NCBI GenBank assembly: GCA_030679955.1
Contig: JAUXSF010000030.1
Span: 103,219-167,218, forward strand
Length of the DNA stretch: 64,000 nucleotides
From: Chlamydiales bacterium
Lineage (GTDB): Bacteria > Chlamydiota > Chlamydiia > Chlamydiales > JAJFMA01
Direction: 5' to 3'
Both the position numbers and the translations under genes were made by a program. Below the pieces are notes generated by a model. The model ran no database searches. It was given only the letters and a program-made list of their open reading frames with translations, and was not told the origin of the DNA. The number at the start of each line of letters is the position of its first letter. The first letter of the stretch is position 1. This document shows, piece after piece, positions 1-8,667 of the stretch.

Positions 1-2
1 AG

Positions 3-344
3 ATGAAGGTGATAGCGGACAAGATCGATCAAGTGCGCGACAAGTGTGTTGTGCTTACGGGCGATTTAAATTTCGACGATTCTGAATTTGATGCTATTCC
101 TGGTCGAGACCGCTTCCAAGAGGGTAATACCTTTACCGAAAAAACCTGGGGAGGAGATGAGTTCTGTGCCGGCATCGTTGAAAAGCGTGTCTCACAAGGT
201 TTAAACCTTGATCACACAGCGATCTTGAGGGGAACCGCACGGGATATCACCACGTCATTGGTACGTACGGGGTATGATCCAGCGGTATACACCGAAAGTG
301 CCTTGTCAGACCATGAGGGATTGTTCAGTAAGATCTCATTGTGA
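3..344 (+). CDS. C-terminal part of an endonuclease/exonuclease/phosphatase (EEP) family protein, truncated by the window edge
   Basis: The visible 113 residues read like the C-terminal third of a DNase I-like EEP-fold enzyme. A GDLNFD motif near residue 20 matches the family's GDxN metal/phosphate-binding motif. LDHTAIL near residue 69 and SDHEGLF near residue 103 match the D-H and SDH motifs that close the active site. EEP enzymes cleave phosphodiester or phosphomonoester bonds in nucleic acids, inositol phosphates or sphingolipids; the substrate cannot be told from this piece. The ATG at base 3 is probably internal, because a complete EEP domain needs about 250 residues. Confidence 0.6.
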   Translation: MKVIADKIDQVRDKCVVLTGDLNFDDSEFDAIPGRDRFQEGNTFTEKTWGGDEFCAGIVEKRVSQGLNLDHTAILRGTARDITTSLVRTGYDPAVYTESALSDHEGLFSKISL

Positions 345-375
345 TGAAAGATGGAGCAAAGTGAAGGCAAGGGAA

Positions 376-543
376 GGGGGATTTTTACCACTCTAAAAAT
401 GCTCTATGACATGCTGCTAGCAGCACGAGGGTAGAGGGAATGTGAAGCTAGATTAAGGTATTTTGCCTCAGCAAAATACCATTTCTCTCCCTCCCCCTTT
501 GTTCCTTCTCTGTGTCTCTGTGCCTCTGTGGTAAAAGTCCCCC
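376..543. repeat. Intergenic inverted-repeat element with an internal hairpin
   Basis: Sixteen bases at 376-391 are the near-perfect reverse complement of 528-543 (one mismatch). Inside is a perfect 10-bp hairpin at 457-480 (GGTATTTTGC, loop CTCA). The right half carries the CTCTGTGnCTCTGTGG type of tandem short repeat, related to the ACCACCGAGACACAGAGG string at about 60346. It lies between convergent genes and could terminate transcription from both sides. Confidence 0.6.
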
Positions 544-550
544 AAAATCT

Positions 551-3500
551 CTAGGGTTTTTTGGGTAGTAGCCGCTCAAACAGGTCTAGCAGTTGTTTTA
601 ACCGTATATCCTCTAGATCTGCCATTGACTGATATCGGTATTCTTCGAAATTGGGCCAATGTTGCTTGATTAGGTCCATGCATTCAGTTCCCAAGTGCGG
701 TAGCTGCAGCGTTATGGCAATCTCAGTGTTTTGTAGCAGGTTGCTGTCATTCAGGTTCCATACCAGTAGATCGTCAAGTTTAGTACGGCTGTATGGGATC
801 TGATAGAGCTCTAGAAGCTGTAAAAGGTCGCTTAAGAAGGTTGCATCTCTATCCACAAAGTCGATAAAGCCATTTGAATTGGTCCACAAATGGACCAGTT
901 CTTGGTGGTCAACAGCGACGTTCGGTGATGCTGTTTTAGGTAGAGGTAGCGTGCCTAGAGAACCTTTCTCCACCAGTTGTGAATAGATATTTGGACGCCT
1001 TTCTCTGACACTATCTGGCAAAAAGCCGTATTGGCGAAGAAAATTCTTCCAAATGTACTTGGTTTGGTGGAGGTTCAGGATGTCCTCTACTTCTTGACGG
1101 TTTTTAGGAAGACGAAGCTTTGCATTGTGACCATTGGATATGTACTGGTGGCACTTATTCAAAAGGCCGTGCTTGCGATATTTTAACGCCGCATCCCATA
1201 AAACCACGATGTTGGACTTGTCAATGTTGATATGTGATGCAACCGTCCAGCACCTCTCCAGCAGCTTGGGTAGATGATATCGAAGTGCTAGGGGCAAAAG
1301 AATATCTACAGTTTGAACGTTCACTAAGCCTAATAACTCGCTTTGTGGACGCCGTGGATCATATGGGCAGTCGGTAGCTATCTGAAAATATGTCAAGGCA
1401 TCGATGATTTCTAGTTGCTCGCTTGCGGGAAGATGTGAGTGATAAGCAGTGCTTGGTTGCCTCAAACACGTCTTTAAGGCAGATGCCAAAGAGTGCGGAA
1501 GTTCTATTTCCAGGCTTAGATCGGGTTGATGGCGGCGAGTGACTGTGTGGTACAGAAGCTCCGACTCTACACACAGTTTCATCATAGACATGAAATACAA
1601 CCTCGTACCGTTTTCATCCACCACCCTAACTTTTGGCATAGCCAGCGCTTTTTGCAGTGGAAGGTGGAAGTAGGATATATTCTCGATCCACCGTGCGGTT
1701 GATCTAGGTAGTTCACCAGTGAAAAACAGCGCTTGAAGACTCTTTGCTACTGTGATTAGAAGAGGGGAGTTTACCTCTTTCTGGCTACCCAAATAGAGAA
1801 AGTAACGGAAGAGGTCTTGTTGAGGACAAACAAAATCAGGATGTGAAAATTTAAGATCTTCAGCGTTGATCAGCTCTTTTGAATGCTCCTCAAGACGTTT
1901 TCTGGTGAAGAGTAAACGCGCGTTGGGTCGAACTAGATGTCGTATGTCCGGGCGGTCTAGCTTTAGCAACGTGTTAGAGAGTACCGAATCTTGCCCAAAC
2001 TTAAGATTTATTAACTTGGGATCTGTGCGCACCTCTTCACCGATGGGATTCACAATAGGTTTCAGACCATCTTCTAGAAGCGTCTTTAACTTATGCAGGA
2101 TGTAGGGGCTGCCTTTAGCGTATTCCGCGATCTCGCAGATCTGCGAGAAGTCTTTGGCAGAGGTTGGCGGTGAAGAAATAGGGTATAGATAGCTACACAT
2201 TGTATCATAAGGTTGAGGGGACCCTGATAGCTTTATTGTCTCGCCTGACTTTATATTACGGAACTCTGATGACAGGTGAGAGAGGACATAGCGGCTGACA
2301 TACAACTTCAATCCGTTTGGAAACTGAAGTGTGATATCTGCGTCTAGCAATACTCTAGCTGTAAGTCCCGCCTTTCTAACGGCTTCAAGTGTTTTGCTAG
2401 CATGAAAGAGAAAATGTTCTTCATCTTTTGGCGCAACGTTACCGGCACACCTATCCAGAAATTGTGTGCAGGCAGTCATAAGGCGTCGCACATCTTCTAC
2501 AGGGCTTGGTTGGTTAGATAACTCTGTCGCATTTTGAAAAAAGGTATTGAGCTGATGCAAGTGATCTCTACGAGAATGACATTGAACGTGGATTCGATTC
2601 GCGTCATATGACCAATAGGTATCTTTGGTCAAAAACCGCGTATCGAGCATTTCATTAATAGCCTTTGCCACAGGGTTCGCTTTCCTATGAGTAATGAGCG
2701 TTGGCAATGCATCGCGCAAATCTGTATAGCTTACAGGGCATTCAAAGAAGGCTAGCATAGTTAACAGGTGCTCCCATGTCTTTGCGTCCTGATCTCGGTA
2801 GCCATCAAATTTTGGATGGCGTATCCATTTTACGAAGGTATCGAGAGTTTTCCTGTCGAGACCGTTGAGGTTGGTATCTACATCAGTTAAGACTCTATGC
2901 ATTTTGCTCGATAGTAATGCACAGGTGAGGCGAGGAAGACGCACGGTATTGATGGCATTGTTTTTCAGATAGGATACAGTGATGCAATCCTGCTCGAGGG
3001 CTCTTTGAACTTGAGGAAAGTGCTGGGCAAGAGTCAGCACCTTGGTAGCTGTACTGTGGCTGAGAGTGTTGTTAATGAAGGAGTCGCTTAAGCGCTGCAC
3101 TACACAGCGCATAAGGTCTGCAGACTCTATGTACTTTAGCTGAAAGAGAAGAAGCTGAAACAGTGTCTCAGGTCCAATTTCATGCTGAGCTATTATCTGT
3201 TCGAGAATTTTTGGATGGGTGAGATGTCCACGGTGATAAAGGTCGTTGATTCTACTGAAAAATGATTGATTGTCCTCTGTTCTGAGGCCATTCAGTAGAG
3301 TTATCTTGGTGATCGTCGGGGGAAGCTTTTGGTATGTGCAAGGAAGCTTGCCGTCTTTGATTTGCGCGTAGGAATCCGGATAGAATTCCTTCAACTTTTC
3401 GAAGTTATTAATGGGCCACTTATGGAAAATGCTAGCGATGCCGCTATCCAGCATATGAAGAAGTAGCGAAGGCCCTTTTAGTTTGGCTGACGCGGCTTCC

Positions 3501-5227
3501 CGAATCCACGGAAGGACAGAAACAAGTGTGTGTCCGTACAAAAGTCGTTTTCCGCGTGTTTTTAGATGATACCCTCTTCTGGCTACTACTTCGATCAAAG
3601 TAGCTAATAAAGGGTCGTTGGAATCCTTGCCATGATGTACGAGCACTAGGTCTCCATCAGCGTTAACATCTATTAGAATGTGCTCTTCCCACCTCTTGTT
3701 AGCCAGATCGATAGTTGAGTCAAATAGAGAGTGAAGGTCATTGGCTTCCGCATGGTCCAGTAATGTGACTAGCAGCTGATTGCTTGGAATTGATAGCCGT
3801 GCAGAGCCCTTCAAAATTGAATTCAGAAATGAAAGGAGTTCAGGTGTGAGTTCGGTGTCATCGGCTAGTTCGAGGGTGTTTGTCTCGGGCATCAGACGTA
3901 CTGCTGGGTACTTCTCCAACGCCAAAGATAACGCCTTTTGGTGGAATTTGGGCAGTGAAAGGTACCACGAAAATCCACGTTTGAATTGGTCGAATGTGTA
4001 CGAGTCAAGTTTATCAACAAGCAAAGCATCCAGATCAGCATTGTCCACGAACACATTTTGCTCCACCAGGTCGTTAGCCAGAGCCAATAGGCTTGGTCCA
4101 TCGCAATTCTTAAAACCTGCCCACCAGGGATTGTTTAACCAACGCAGAAAGTGAGCTGTGAAAACTTGGCCAGATGCCAAAGACTTACCCACTCGCAGGC
4201 GATATAGGAAGGGCATACCCGACTGATGCGCCAGTGATTTAAGCTGTGCACTCAGAGCAGGGATGTAACTAGACATACGCCACAACCACTCTGCATCATT
4301 GGGAGGCAGTGTTCCGTTTTCATGATGGTTCACAATATGGTTGAACAAGAGAGAATGGAGCTTTTTATTACTTTTGGGCTGCAAAAACGCCAAAAGCAAG
4401 GCACAGAGGGCATCTTCTGCATGTAGATGTGTGAAGTCTTTCTGATCCTGCACTATTTTTTGTAGTCTGCGAGTTGTTTTGGGATCAGCCGGATCTATGC
4501 CGAATTGCTGGAGTTTTCGCGTAATCATTTGGGGCACGTCAGGCGCCGAGAGCAGCTCTAGACGCTCTTTGGTGCGTTTTAGCGGCAGCTGCATGGCGCG
4601 ATGAAAGTACTCCATATCCTGCCCGACATGATCCGTTAGGCATTGAGGATGAAGAGGTCCTTCTTTCCCAATGGGATCAGGAATACTATTTAGAATTTGT
4701 TGTAGGCCTCTATCACATAATGATAGGAAGTAGTGATTGTTCATCGCAGCTGCGCGTTCTGCTAACTCTACGAGTAGTCTGAGGCTCTCTTTGTCGGTAC
4801 CCGATGGGATAGCGGTTGTATCGCCATGAATGTGAGCAACCATACCCCGACAAAGGGGGTCTTGAGGGGCGAAGGTGAGATTTTCGCAGAGATTAAGTAA
4901 AAGAGCTTCGGTGGAATTGGATGCGGCCGGATGTGTCGAATAAGTTAGGGTGGAAAGATCGAATTTACTTGGGTGAAGAGAGCAAAAGTGAGCCAGTTTC
5001 AATGAATATTTCAGAATAAATTGATTGGCGATTTGCTGGCCTGGGTACTGCGATGTGGTCAAAAGGACCATTGCATTCCAAGCTCCTGTCAGAGCCGTGC
5101 ACTTTTGCTCAAAAATCTCGTCAGTTAAAATACCCTTGCTGTAGCTGGCTATCGAAGATTCAAAGTCTTTTTCAATAGTTTTTAACGTATATTTGTATGG
5201 GTTGGAATGAGCGGTTGAGATTTCCAT
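551..5227 (-). CDS. Very large BTB/POZ-like repeat protein, candidate host-directed effector
   Basis: This 1558-residue protein has no signal peptide or membrane segment that I can see. From about residue 955 it has a BTB/POZ-like stretch: a strand pair reading ADITLQFPNG, then VSRYVLSHLSSEFRN, the pattern in which BTB domains present a hydrophobic dimer face. A second copy begins near residue 1200 (VVDENGTRLYFMS). Later helices (LLPLALRYHLPKLLERC near 1305, ITLQLPHLGTECMDL near 1520) look like the helical tails of further copies. The first 900 residues are helical and unrecognised. BTB domains are eukaryotic adaptors for Cullin-3 ubiquitin ligases, and expanded BTB families are known in amoeba-associated chlamydiae, so a secreted adaptor role is my inference. 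Its upstream sequence is shared with the MORN gene at 6949-7959. Confidence 0.6.
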   Translation of the reverse strand: MEISTAHSNPYKYTLKTIEKDFESSIASYSKGILTDEIFEQKCTALTGAWNAMVLLTTSQYPGQQIANQFILKYSLKLAHFCSLHPSKFDLSTLTYSTHPAASNSTEALLLNLCENLTFAPQDPLCRGMVAHIHGDTTAIPSGTDKESLRLLVELAERAAAMNNHYFLSLCDRGLQQILNSIPDPIGKEGPLHPQCLTDHVGQDMEYFHRAMQLPLKRTKERLELLSAPDVPQMITRKLQQFGIDPADPKTTRRLQKIVQDQKDFTHLHAEDALCALLLAFLQPKSNKKLHSLLFNHIVNHHENGTLPPNDAEWLWRMSSYIPALSAQLKSLAHQSGMPFLYRLRVGKSLASGQVFTAHFLRWLNNPWWAGFKNCDGPSLLALANDLVEQNVFVDNADLDALLVDKLDSYTFDQFKRGFSWYLSLPKFHQKALSLALEKYPAVRLMPETNTLELADDTELTPELLSFLNSILKGSARLSIPSNQLLVTLLDHAEANDLHSLFDSTIDLANKRWEEHILIDVNADGDLVLVHHGKDSNDPLLATLIEVVARRGYHLKTRGKRLLYGHTLVSVLPWIREAASAKLKGPSLLLHMLDSGIASIFHKWPINNFEKLKEFYPDSYAQIKDGKLPCTYQKLPPTITKITLLNGLRTEDNQSFFSRINDLYHRGHLTHPKILEQIIAQHEIGPETLFQLLLFQLKYIESADLMRCVVQRLSDSFINNTLSHSTATKVLTLAQHFPQVQRALEQDCITVSYLKNNAINTVRLPRLTCALLSSKMHRVLTDVDTNLNGLDRKTLDTFVKWIRHPKFDGYRDQDAKTWEHLLTMLAFFECPVSYTDLRDALPTLITHRKANPVAKAINEMLDTRFLTKDTYWSYDANRIHVQCHSRRDHLHQLNTFFQNATELSNQPSPVEDVRRLMTACTQFLDRCAGNVAPKDEEHFLFHASKTLEAVRKAGLTARVLLDADITLQFPNGLKLYVSRYVLSHLSSEFRNIKSGETIKLSGSPQPYDTMCSYLYPISSPPTSAKDFSQICEIAEYAKGSPYILHKLKTLLEDGLKPIVNPIGEEVRTDPKLINLKFGQDSVLSNTLLKLDRPDIRHLVRPNARLLFTRKRLEEHSKELINAEDLKFSHPDFVCPQQDLFRYFLYLGSQKEVNSPLLITVAKSLQALFFTGELPRSTARWIENISYFHLPLQKALAMPKVRVVDENGTRLYFMSMMKLCVESELLYHTVTRRHQPDLSLEIELPHSLASALKTCLRQPSTAYHSHLPASEQLEIIDALTYFQIATDCPYDPRRPQSELLGLVNVQTVDILLPLALRYHLPKLLERCWTVASHINIDKSNIVVLWDAALKYRKHGLLNKCHQYISNGHNAKLRLPKNRQEVEDILNLHQTKYIWKNFLRQYGFLPDSVRERRPNIYSQLVEKGSLGTLPLPKTASPNVAVDHQELVHLWTNSNGFIDFVDRDATFLSDLLQLLELYQIPYSRTKLDDLLVWNLNDSNLLQNTEIAITLQLPHLGTECMDLIKQHWPNFEEYRYQSMADLEDIRLKQLLDLFERLLPKKP

Positions 5228-5250
5228 AGTAACTGATCTTGATTCAGTGT

Positions 5251-5296
5251 TGAAATTTGGCGCACAGCATAAGAGGTGATGCCTTATCGTACAAGA
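5251..5296 (-). promoter_or_regulatory. Upstream element shared with the MORN gene (copy 1)
   Basis: About 46 bases starting TGAAATTTGGCGCACAGC and running through ATAAGAGG to a TTATCG-ACAAG segment lie 24 bases before the start codon of the BTB-type gene. A close copy lies at 8007-8053, 47 bases before the MORN gene. Both genes read leftward, so the element has the same orientation to each. Promoter or regulator site is inference from position and conservation. Confidence 0.5.
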
Positions 5297-5421
5297 AACT
5301 TAGATGCCTAAGTGAGGTATTCTAAATAGGTTAAAGGCCATGCTACGGAAAATCCTTGTTTTTCTGTTATGCTTTTTTTTATAAATGGGTTGAGGTCTAA
5401 TTAACCTAGAGGGAGGTTCCT

Positions 5422-5625
5422 ATGGGTGCTCAAAAACAAAATGATAAGACGTATCAAAATAAAGGTAACTGCCAAGGTGATAGCTGTGGATCTCATCCAC
5501 AAGATCAAAAGCATCATCAACAGCAAAAAGGGCAGTTCCAAGAGCATGTGAATCAGCCTCAGCAGCAATCCAAAAACAAACCGAATACCGCAAACCAGCA
5601 ACCTAAGCAACCTACTCACAGGTAG
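5422..5625 (+). CDS. Small Gln/Lys/His-rich hydrophilic protein, unknown function
   Basis: A 67-residue protein made largely of Gln, Lys, Asn, His and Pro, with only two cysteines (CQGDSC) and almost no hydrophobic residues, so it is probably disordered. I do not recognise a family. It is supported as a real gene by a strong ribosome site (GAGGGAGG, about 6 bases before the ATG) and a strong hairpin right after the stop codon. That makes a compact single-gene transcription unit. Charge and composition resemble small nucleic-acid-associated or stress proteins, but this is only an impression. Confidence 0.6.
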   Translation: MGAQKQNDKTYQNKGNCQGDSCGSHPQDQKHHQQQKGQFQEHVNQPQQQSKNKPNTANQQPKQPTHR

Positions 5626-5636
5626 GCTTTGTACAC

Positions 5637-5663
5637 AGACCAGAAGAGAATCTCTTCTGGTCT
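5637..5663 (+). terminator. Perfect 13-bp hairpin after the small Gln-rich gene
   Basis: AGACCAGAAGAGA at 5637-5649 is followed, one base later, by its exact reverse complement at 5651-5663. The bases after the stem (TATTCCC) are only weakly T-rich, so it may terminate poorly or stabilise the mRNA end. Confidence 0.6.
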
Positions 5664-5735
5664 TATTCCCTTGGGTCCTGTCCCTTCCTTCACCTCGCTT
5701 CGCAATGAGCTGCAAATATAATAACTTGATTCAAT

Positions 5736-6908
5736 ATGTTATGTTTGATAATATTACGTGGGTTTAAGTTATTTATTTGGATTTTAATTGTGGAAATTAG
5801 AAGCAGAATAGTTTCGGATGTTGTCGAGCAAAAAGAAGAAGAGATTTCGGAAGAGTACAATTGCTGTGCTGAGATGATGCAGCGAGCACTGTCGCTTTTA
5901 GGTAGTGCTTGGTCGGGAATGCAGCAGTTTTTGCCTAAGACTATAAAATTTTATAAACAACAGGCTTTGGTGCATCGTACTTATGACGAAAGGCACAAAA
6001 ATTTAAATGAGCTACGGAAGTTATTCCCAGACCTACAAGCCAACGATTTGGTTCTTTCATGTGATTTAGCCACGGCGAAGGAGTTTCATGCGCTTTACTC
6101 CACCCTATTTACAGGCATCTCTTATCGTGAGTTTAAAGAAGTCTCCACGGTCTTAGCGGACAAACTGTGTGTCGCGATGGGTAACGAGGGGACAATATCT
6201 GATTTTGAATATCTGATGAGTATACATTTGCTAAAAGAAACGCTTGTTTTGATAGCTCCCAATCTTATTAATGATGCGGATTTATTAGAAAACTATGCTC
6301 AAGCAGTATTTCGATTATTTCAAGAAGATGAGGACGCAGAGAAAACTATTGAATATAGCTCTGTAGAGTCATTTTTGGCACTCAATAGCCCTTTTGTGAA
6401 ACGCATGAGAGAAAACGGTTTTTCCGAGAGGTCGATTGAAGTAACCCTTTATGATCTGTTTTCCACTACATTGGATCCTATGCTTGAATTTGCCAAATCG
6501 GCTTTTACTAATATTGGTTCAAGGTTGGATATGCAGAAGAGGTTACAGCTAGAACTGGCATGTGGCAATAGGACCTATTTGGATCAGATGCTGATTGAGT
6601 CGCTGAGACTTCGGCCCCCTATTGAAGCTTTTGGGTCGCTCAAATGCAAGATAGGTGACCTTGCTCAGAATAGTAGGGTCACTGGCTATGGGCAATACAA
6701 CGTGAACAAGTTTGATCCTGATAGAATCAATTCTATCCCACCGCATCCCAAGCTTATCCCTTTTCTGCCTTTTGGGTATGGCCCAAACGGCTGTCCTTTT
6801 TCGTTGTATGTGATGGACGTTGTCAGAACGACAATGATCGCTATTTTTAAGACTAAACTCATCACTTGCGATCGTGCTAAAGATTCTTATTTTACGGAGC
6901 CAAAATAA
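5736..6908 (+). CDS. Divergent cytochrome P450-like protein
   Basis: The C-terminal half carries both P450 hallmarks. The K-helix reads ESLRLRPP with the ExxR pair at Glu288/Arg291. The haem-binding loop reads FLPFGYGPNGCPF with the axial Cys at about 353, preceded by a FDPDRI segment equivalent to the PERF motif. The usual Gly two residues after Cys is Phe here, so haem geometry may be altered. At 390 residues it is short for a P450. The first 20 residues are hydrophobic (MLCLIILRGFKLFIWILIVE) and could be an anchor; no clear ribosome site supports the 5736 ATG, so the start may lie downstream. P450s are haem monooxygenases; no ferredoxin or reductase gene is nearby. A remnant of a close paralogue lies at 8548-8616. 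Confidence 0.7.
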   Translation: MLCLIILRGFKLFIWILIVEIRSRIVSDVVEQKEEEISEEYNCCAEMMQRALSLLGSAWSGMQQFLPKTIKFYKQQALVHRTYDERHKNLNELRKLFPDLQANDLVLSCDLATAKEFHALYSTLFTGISYREFKEVSTVLADKLCVAMGNEGTISDFEYLMSIHLLKETLVLIAPNLINDADLLENYAQAVFRLFQEDEDAEKTIEYSSVESFLALNSPFVKRMRENGFSERSIEVTLYDLFSTTLDPMLEFAKSAFTNIGSRLDMQKRLQLELACGNRTYLDQMLIESLRLRPPIEAFGSLKCKIGDLAQNSRVTGYGQYNVNKFDPDRINSIPPHPKLIPFLPFGYGPNGCPFSLYVMDVVRTTMIAIFKTKLITCDRAKDSYFTEPK

Positions 6909-6909
6909 T

Positions 6910-6941
6910 CTGAAGTGCGGCGACGTGTCACCGCACTTCAG
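6910..6941. repeat. Dispersed GCGGYGAC hairpin (copy 1), likely bidirectional terminator
   Basis: CTGAAGTGCGGCGAC pairs with GTCACCGCACTTCAG across a two-base loop with one mismatch. It fills the 40 bases between two convergent genes. The same core recurs at 24979-25006 and four times inside 47233-47350. Confidence 0.7.
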
Positions 6942-6948
6942 CCTTAGT

Positions 6949-7959
6949 CTACTTGGCGTTAGAGATCTCAAAGAAGGTTAAGGTCTCAGCAGGATGAGGC
7001 GGGGTCTTTTCATTTATCCATACTCCCTGGGAGGAGGCCTGAAAATGCTTGTCCGAAGAATAGACATCCCAGGTATAGGTTCCCGTTCCGAATGGCTTGC
7101 CCTGTATCCATTTGCCTTCGAATTTTACGTGTTGGGAGTTTACTTCGAGATCGTTTTTGAGGATAAACTTGTTGTTTTTATACGTGCAGAGCACGTTGCC
7201 AGATAAGCGCCCTTGATCATCCAAAGTACCGGTGAAATGGACGCCGTTGCTGGTGAGGGTGCCTTCAATAGGTTTATTGTTTTTCCAAGTGCCGGCAAAA
7301 ATGGTCTTATTCGTTAGGGTTCCGTATCCGTTTTTCTTCCCGTTTTTGAATGCGCCGGTGTACGTTCCTGCGGAGGTCTTTAAGGTGCCCTGTCCGTGAT
7401 AGATATTATTATCCCATTCACCATCGTAGTAACTGCCATCTTCATATTTGACAATTCCCTTTCCATGGCGTTTGCCATCTTTGATTTCTCCGGTATATTC
7501 TCCAGCTTTCTCCGCATTTAACTTGGTGAAATGTTTCCAATTAGTGATCGTGCCTGTACCTACGAGATGGTGTTTTTCCCATTGGCCATGATATGACGAC
7601 CCTTCAAAATATTCGATGGTGCCTATCCCAGAACGGGTAGCGCCATTTCTTGATTGTCCGTAGTACACACCTTCGTTGTCTACATGCACAATATTACCAC
7701 TATTATCCCCATTTCCATGAGCGTTGGTTACTATATTTATCACTGTTTTAAACATGCTGACATTAGCTTGGTGCAGAGCTGTTATTTGCCCCTCCTGCTC
7801 CGTAGATTTTTCCAGGAGTTTAGCATTTTCCCGAGCTAAAGAGTTGACTTGGGCAGACAGCTCGCAAATTCTTGCGTCGCTAACATTTTGTTGTGCCTGC
7901 ATCTGCTGTAAAATATTTAGGATTTGTCCTAGGGATGGTTCAGTTCTCGGTATTTCCAT
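6949..7959 (-). CDS. MORN-repeat protein with N-terminal coiled coil
   Basis: This 336-residue protein begins with about 75 mostly helical residues (QAQQNVSDARICELSAQVNS and on) with heptad spacing, consistent with a coiled coil. From about residue 95 to 315 it consists of MORN repeats, recognisable by the G-x-Y-x-G-x-W/F-x-x-G-x-x-x-G-x-G pattern, for example EYTGEIKDGKRHGKG, YYDGEWDNNIYHGQG and TYTGAFKNGKKNGYG. MORN repeats bind phospholipids or scaffold membrane-associated proteins in eukaryotes and occur in host-directed bacterial proteins. No catalytic domain or signal peptide is visible. The start follows a shared upstream element at 8007-8053. Effector function is inference. Confidence 0.75.
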   Translation of the reverse strand: MEIPRTEPSLGQILNILQQMQAQQNVSDARICELSAQVNSLARENAKLLEKSTEQEGQITALHQANVSMFKTVINIVTNAHGNGDNSGNIVHVDNEGVYYGQSRNGATRSGIGTIEYFEGSSYHGQWEKHHLVGTGTITNWKHFTKLNAEKAGEYTGEIKDGKRHGKGIVKYEDGSYYDGEWDNNIYHGQGTLKTSAGTYTGAFKNGKKNGYGTLTNKTIFAGTWKNNKPIEGTLTSNGVHFTGTLDDQGRLSGNVLCTYKNNKFILKNDLEVNSQHVKFEGKWIQGKPFGTGTYTWDVYSSDKHFQASSQGVWINEKTPPHPAETLTFFEISNAK

Positions 7960-8006
7960 GACTCTCTACGTTTGAATTGAAATAAGGTTTTTTTAACGAT
8001 CCGGCT

Positions 8007-8053
8007 GAAATTTGGCGCACAGCATAAGAGGAGATTCTTTATCGCACAAGGTC
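8007..8053 (-). promoter_or_regulatory. Upstream element shared with the BTB-type gene (copy 2)
   Basis: GAAATTTGGCGCACAGC, then ATAAGAGG, then TTATCGCACAAGG, repeats the sequence at 5251-5296 with few changes. It lies upstream of the leftward MORN gene. The rest of the two upstream regions is not alike, which makes a functional element more likely than a recent duplication. Confidence 0.5.
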
Positions 8054-8098
8054 AAACGTTCGGCACAACAGCTACCAGAAAAAGGAACACTTTTAAAG

Positions 8099-8422
8099 GA
8101 TAGGCAGGCATACGCATCAACCTAATTATGAAAATTAGGTCATAAATACACATAATAAATTAGGTGTAGGATCACATTCGTGACCTAGACGTGGAAGCGC
8201 TTTGCAGCTAATCGCGAAGCGATGTAAGTGTGATAGCCCCCACGTTCGGCCGCCGCTACGCGTCGTTCTTCACATGGGGCTATCACACTTACATCGCTCT
8301 GCGATTAGCTGCAGAACATCATCCAAGCTGCCATAGAGAAGGGTATATGTCGCGCAAGCATCTTAAAACTATTGAGTTGCGACTCAATTTTCATAATTAG
8401 GTTGATGCGTATGCTGCCTATC
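8099..8422. mobile_element. MITE-like palindromic element (copy 1), no coding capacity
   Basis: The ends are inverted repeats of about 37 bases (8099-8136 and 8386-8422), beginning GATAGGCAG and including CGCATCAACCTAATTATG. Inside, 8204-8240 and 8276-8312 form a second, almost perfect 37-bp inverted repeat (GCAGCTAATCGC to GATAGCCCC). There is no open reading frame for a transposase. Related sequence lies at 15810-16190. The 7960-8667 interval otherwise holds the shared upstream element and a P450 remnant, so it looks like a graveyard of insertions. Confidence 0.65.
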
Positions 8423-8547
8423 TCCTGTTTAATTCCCATCTTTCCGTCATAGATGTTTAGGAATCGTATAGTTCCTTGCGAATACTTGATATTAGCGAGC
8501 AGGCAAGTATGTGTATTCTGGGATGGCTTGCGATTATATCTAATGAC

Positions 8548-8616
8548 GTGAAAAGCTTTGATCCCGATGCAGTCACCACAGTTCCAGCACACCCCAAGCT
8601 GATTCCTTTCCTGCCA
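8548..8616 (+). pseudogene. Remnant of a second P450-like gene
   Basis: The reading frame gives VKSFDPDAVTTVPAHPKLIPFLP, which matches VNKFDPDRINSIPPHPKLIPFLP of the P450-like gene at 5736-6908, just ahead of the haem-binding Cys loop. The match ends abruptly where the haem loop should start, and no matching upstream sequence remains. The MITE-like element ends about 125 bases before it. I read this as a paralogue destroyed by insertion and deletion. Confidence 0.65.
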
Positions 8617-8667
8617 CGGACCTCTATATCTCAGAGAGAAGAGAACCGACGAGGTAGCGTGGGCCGT

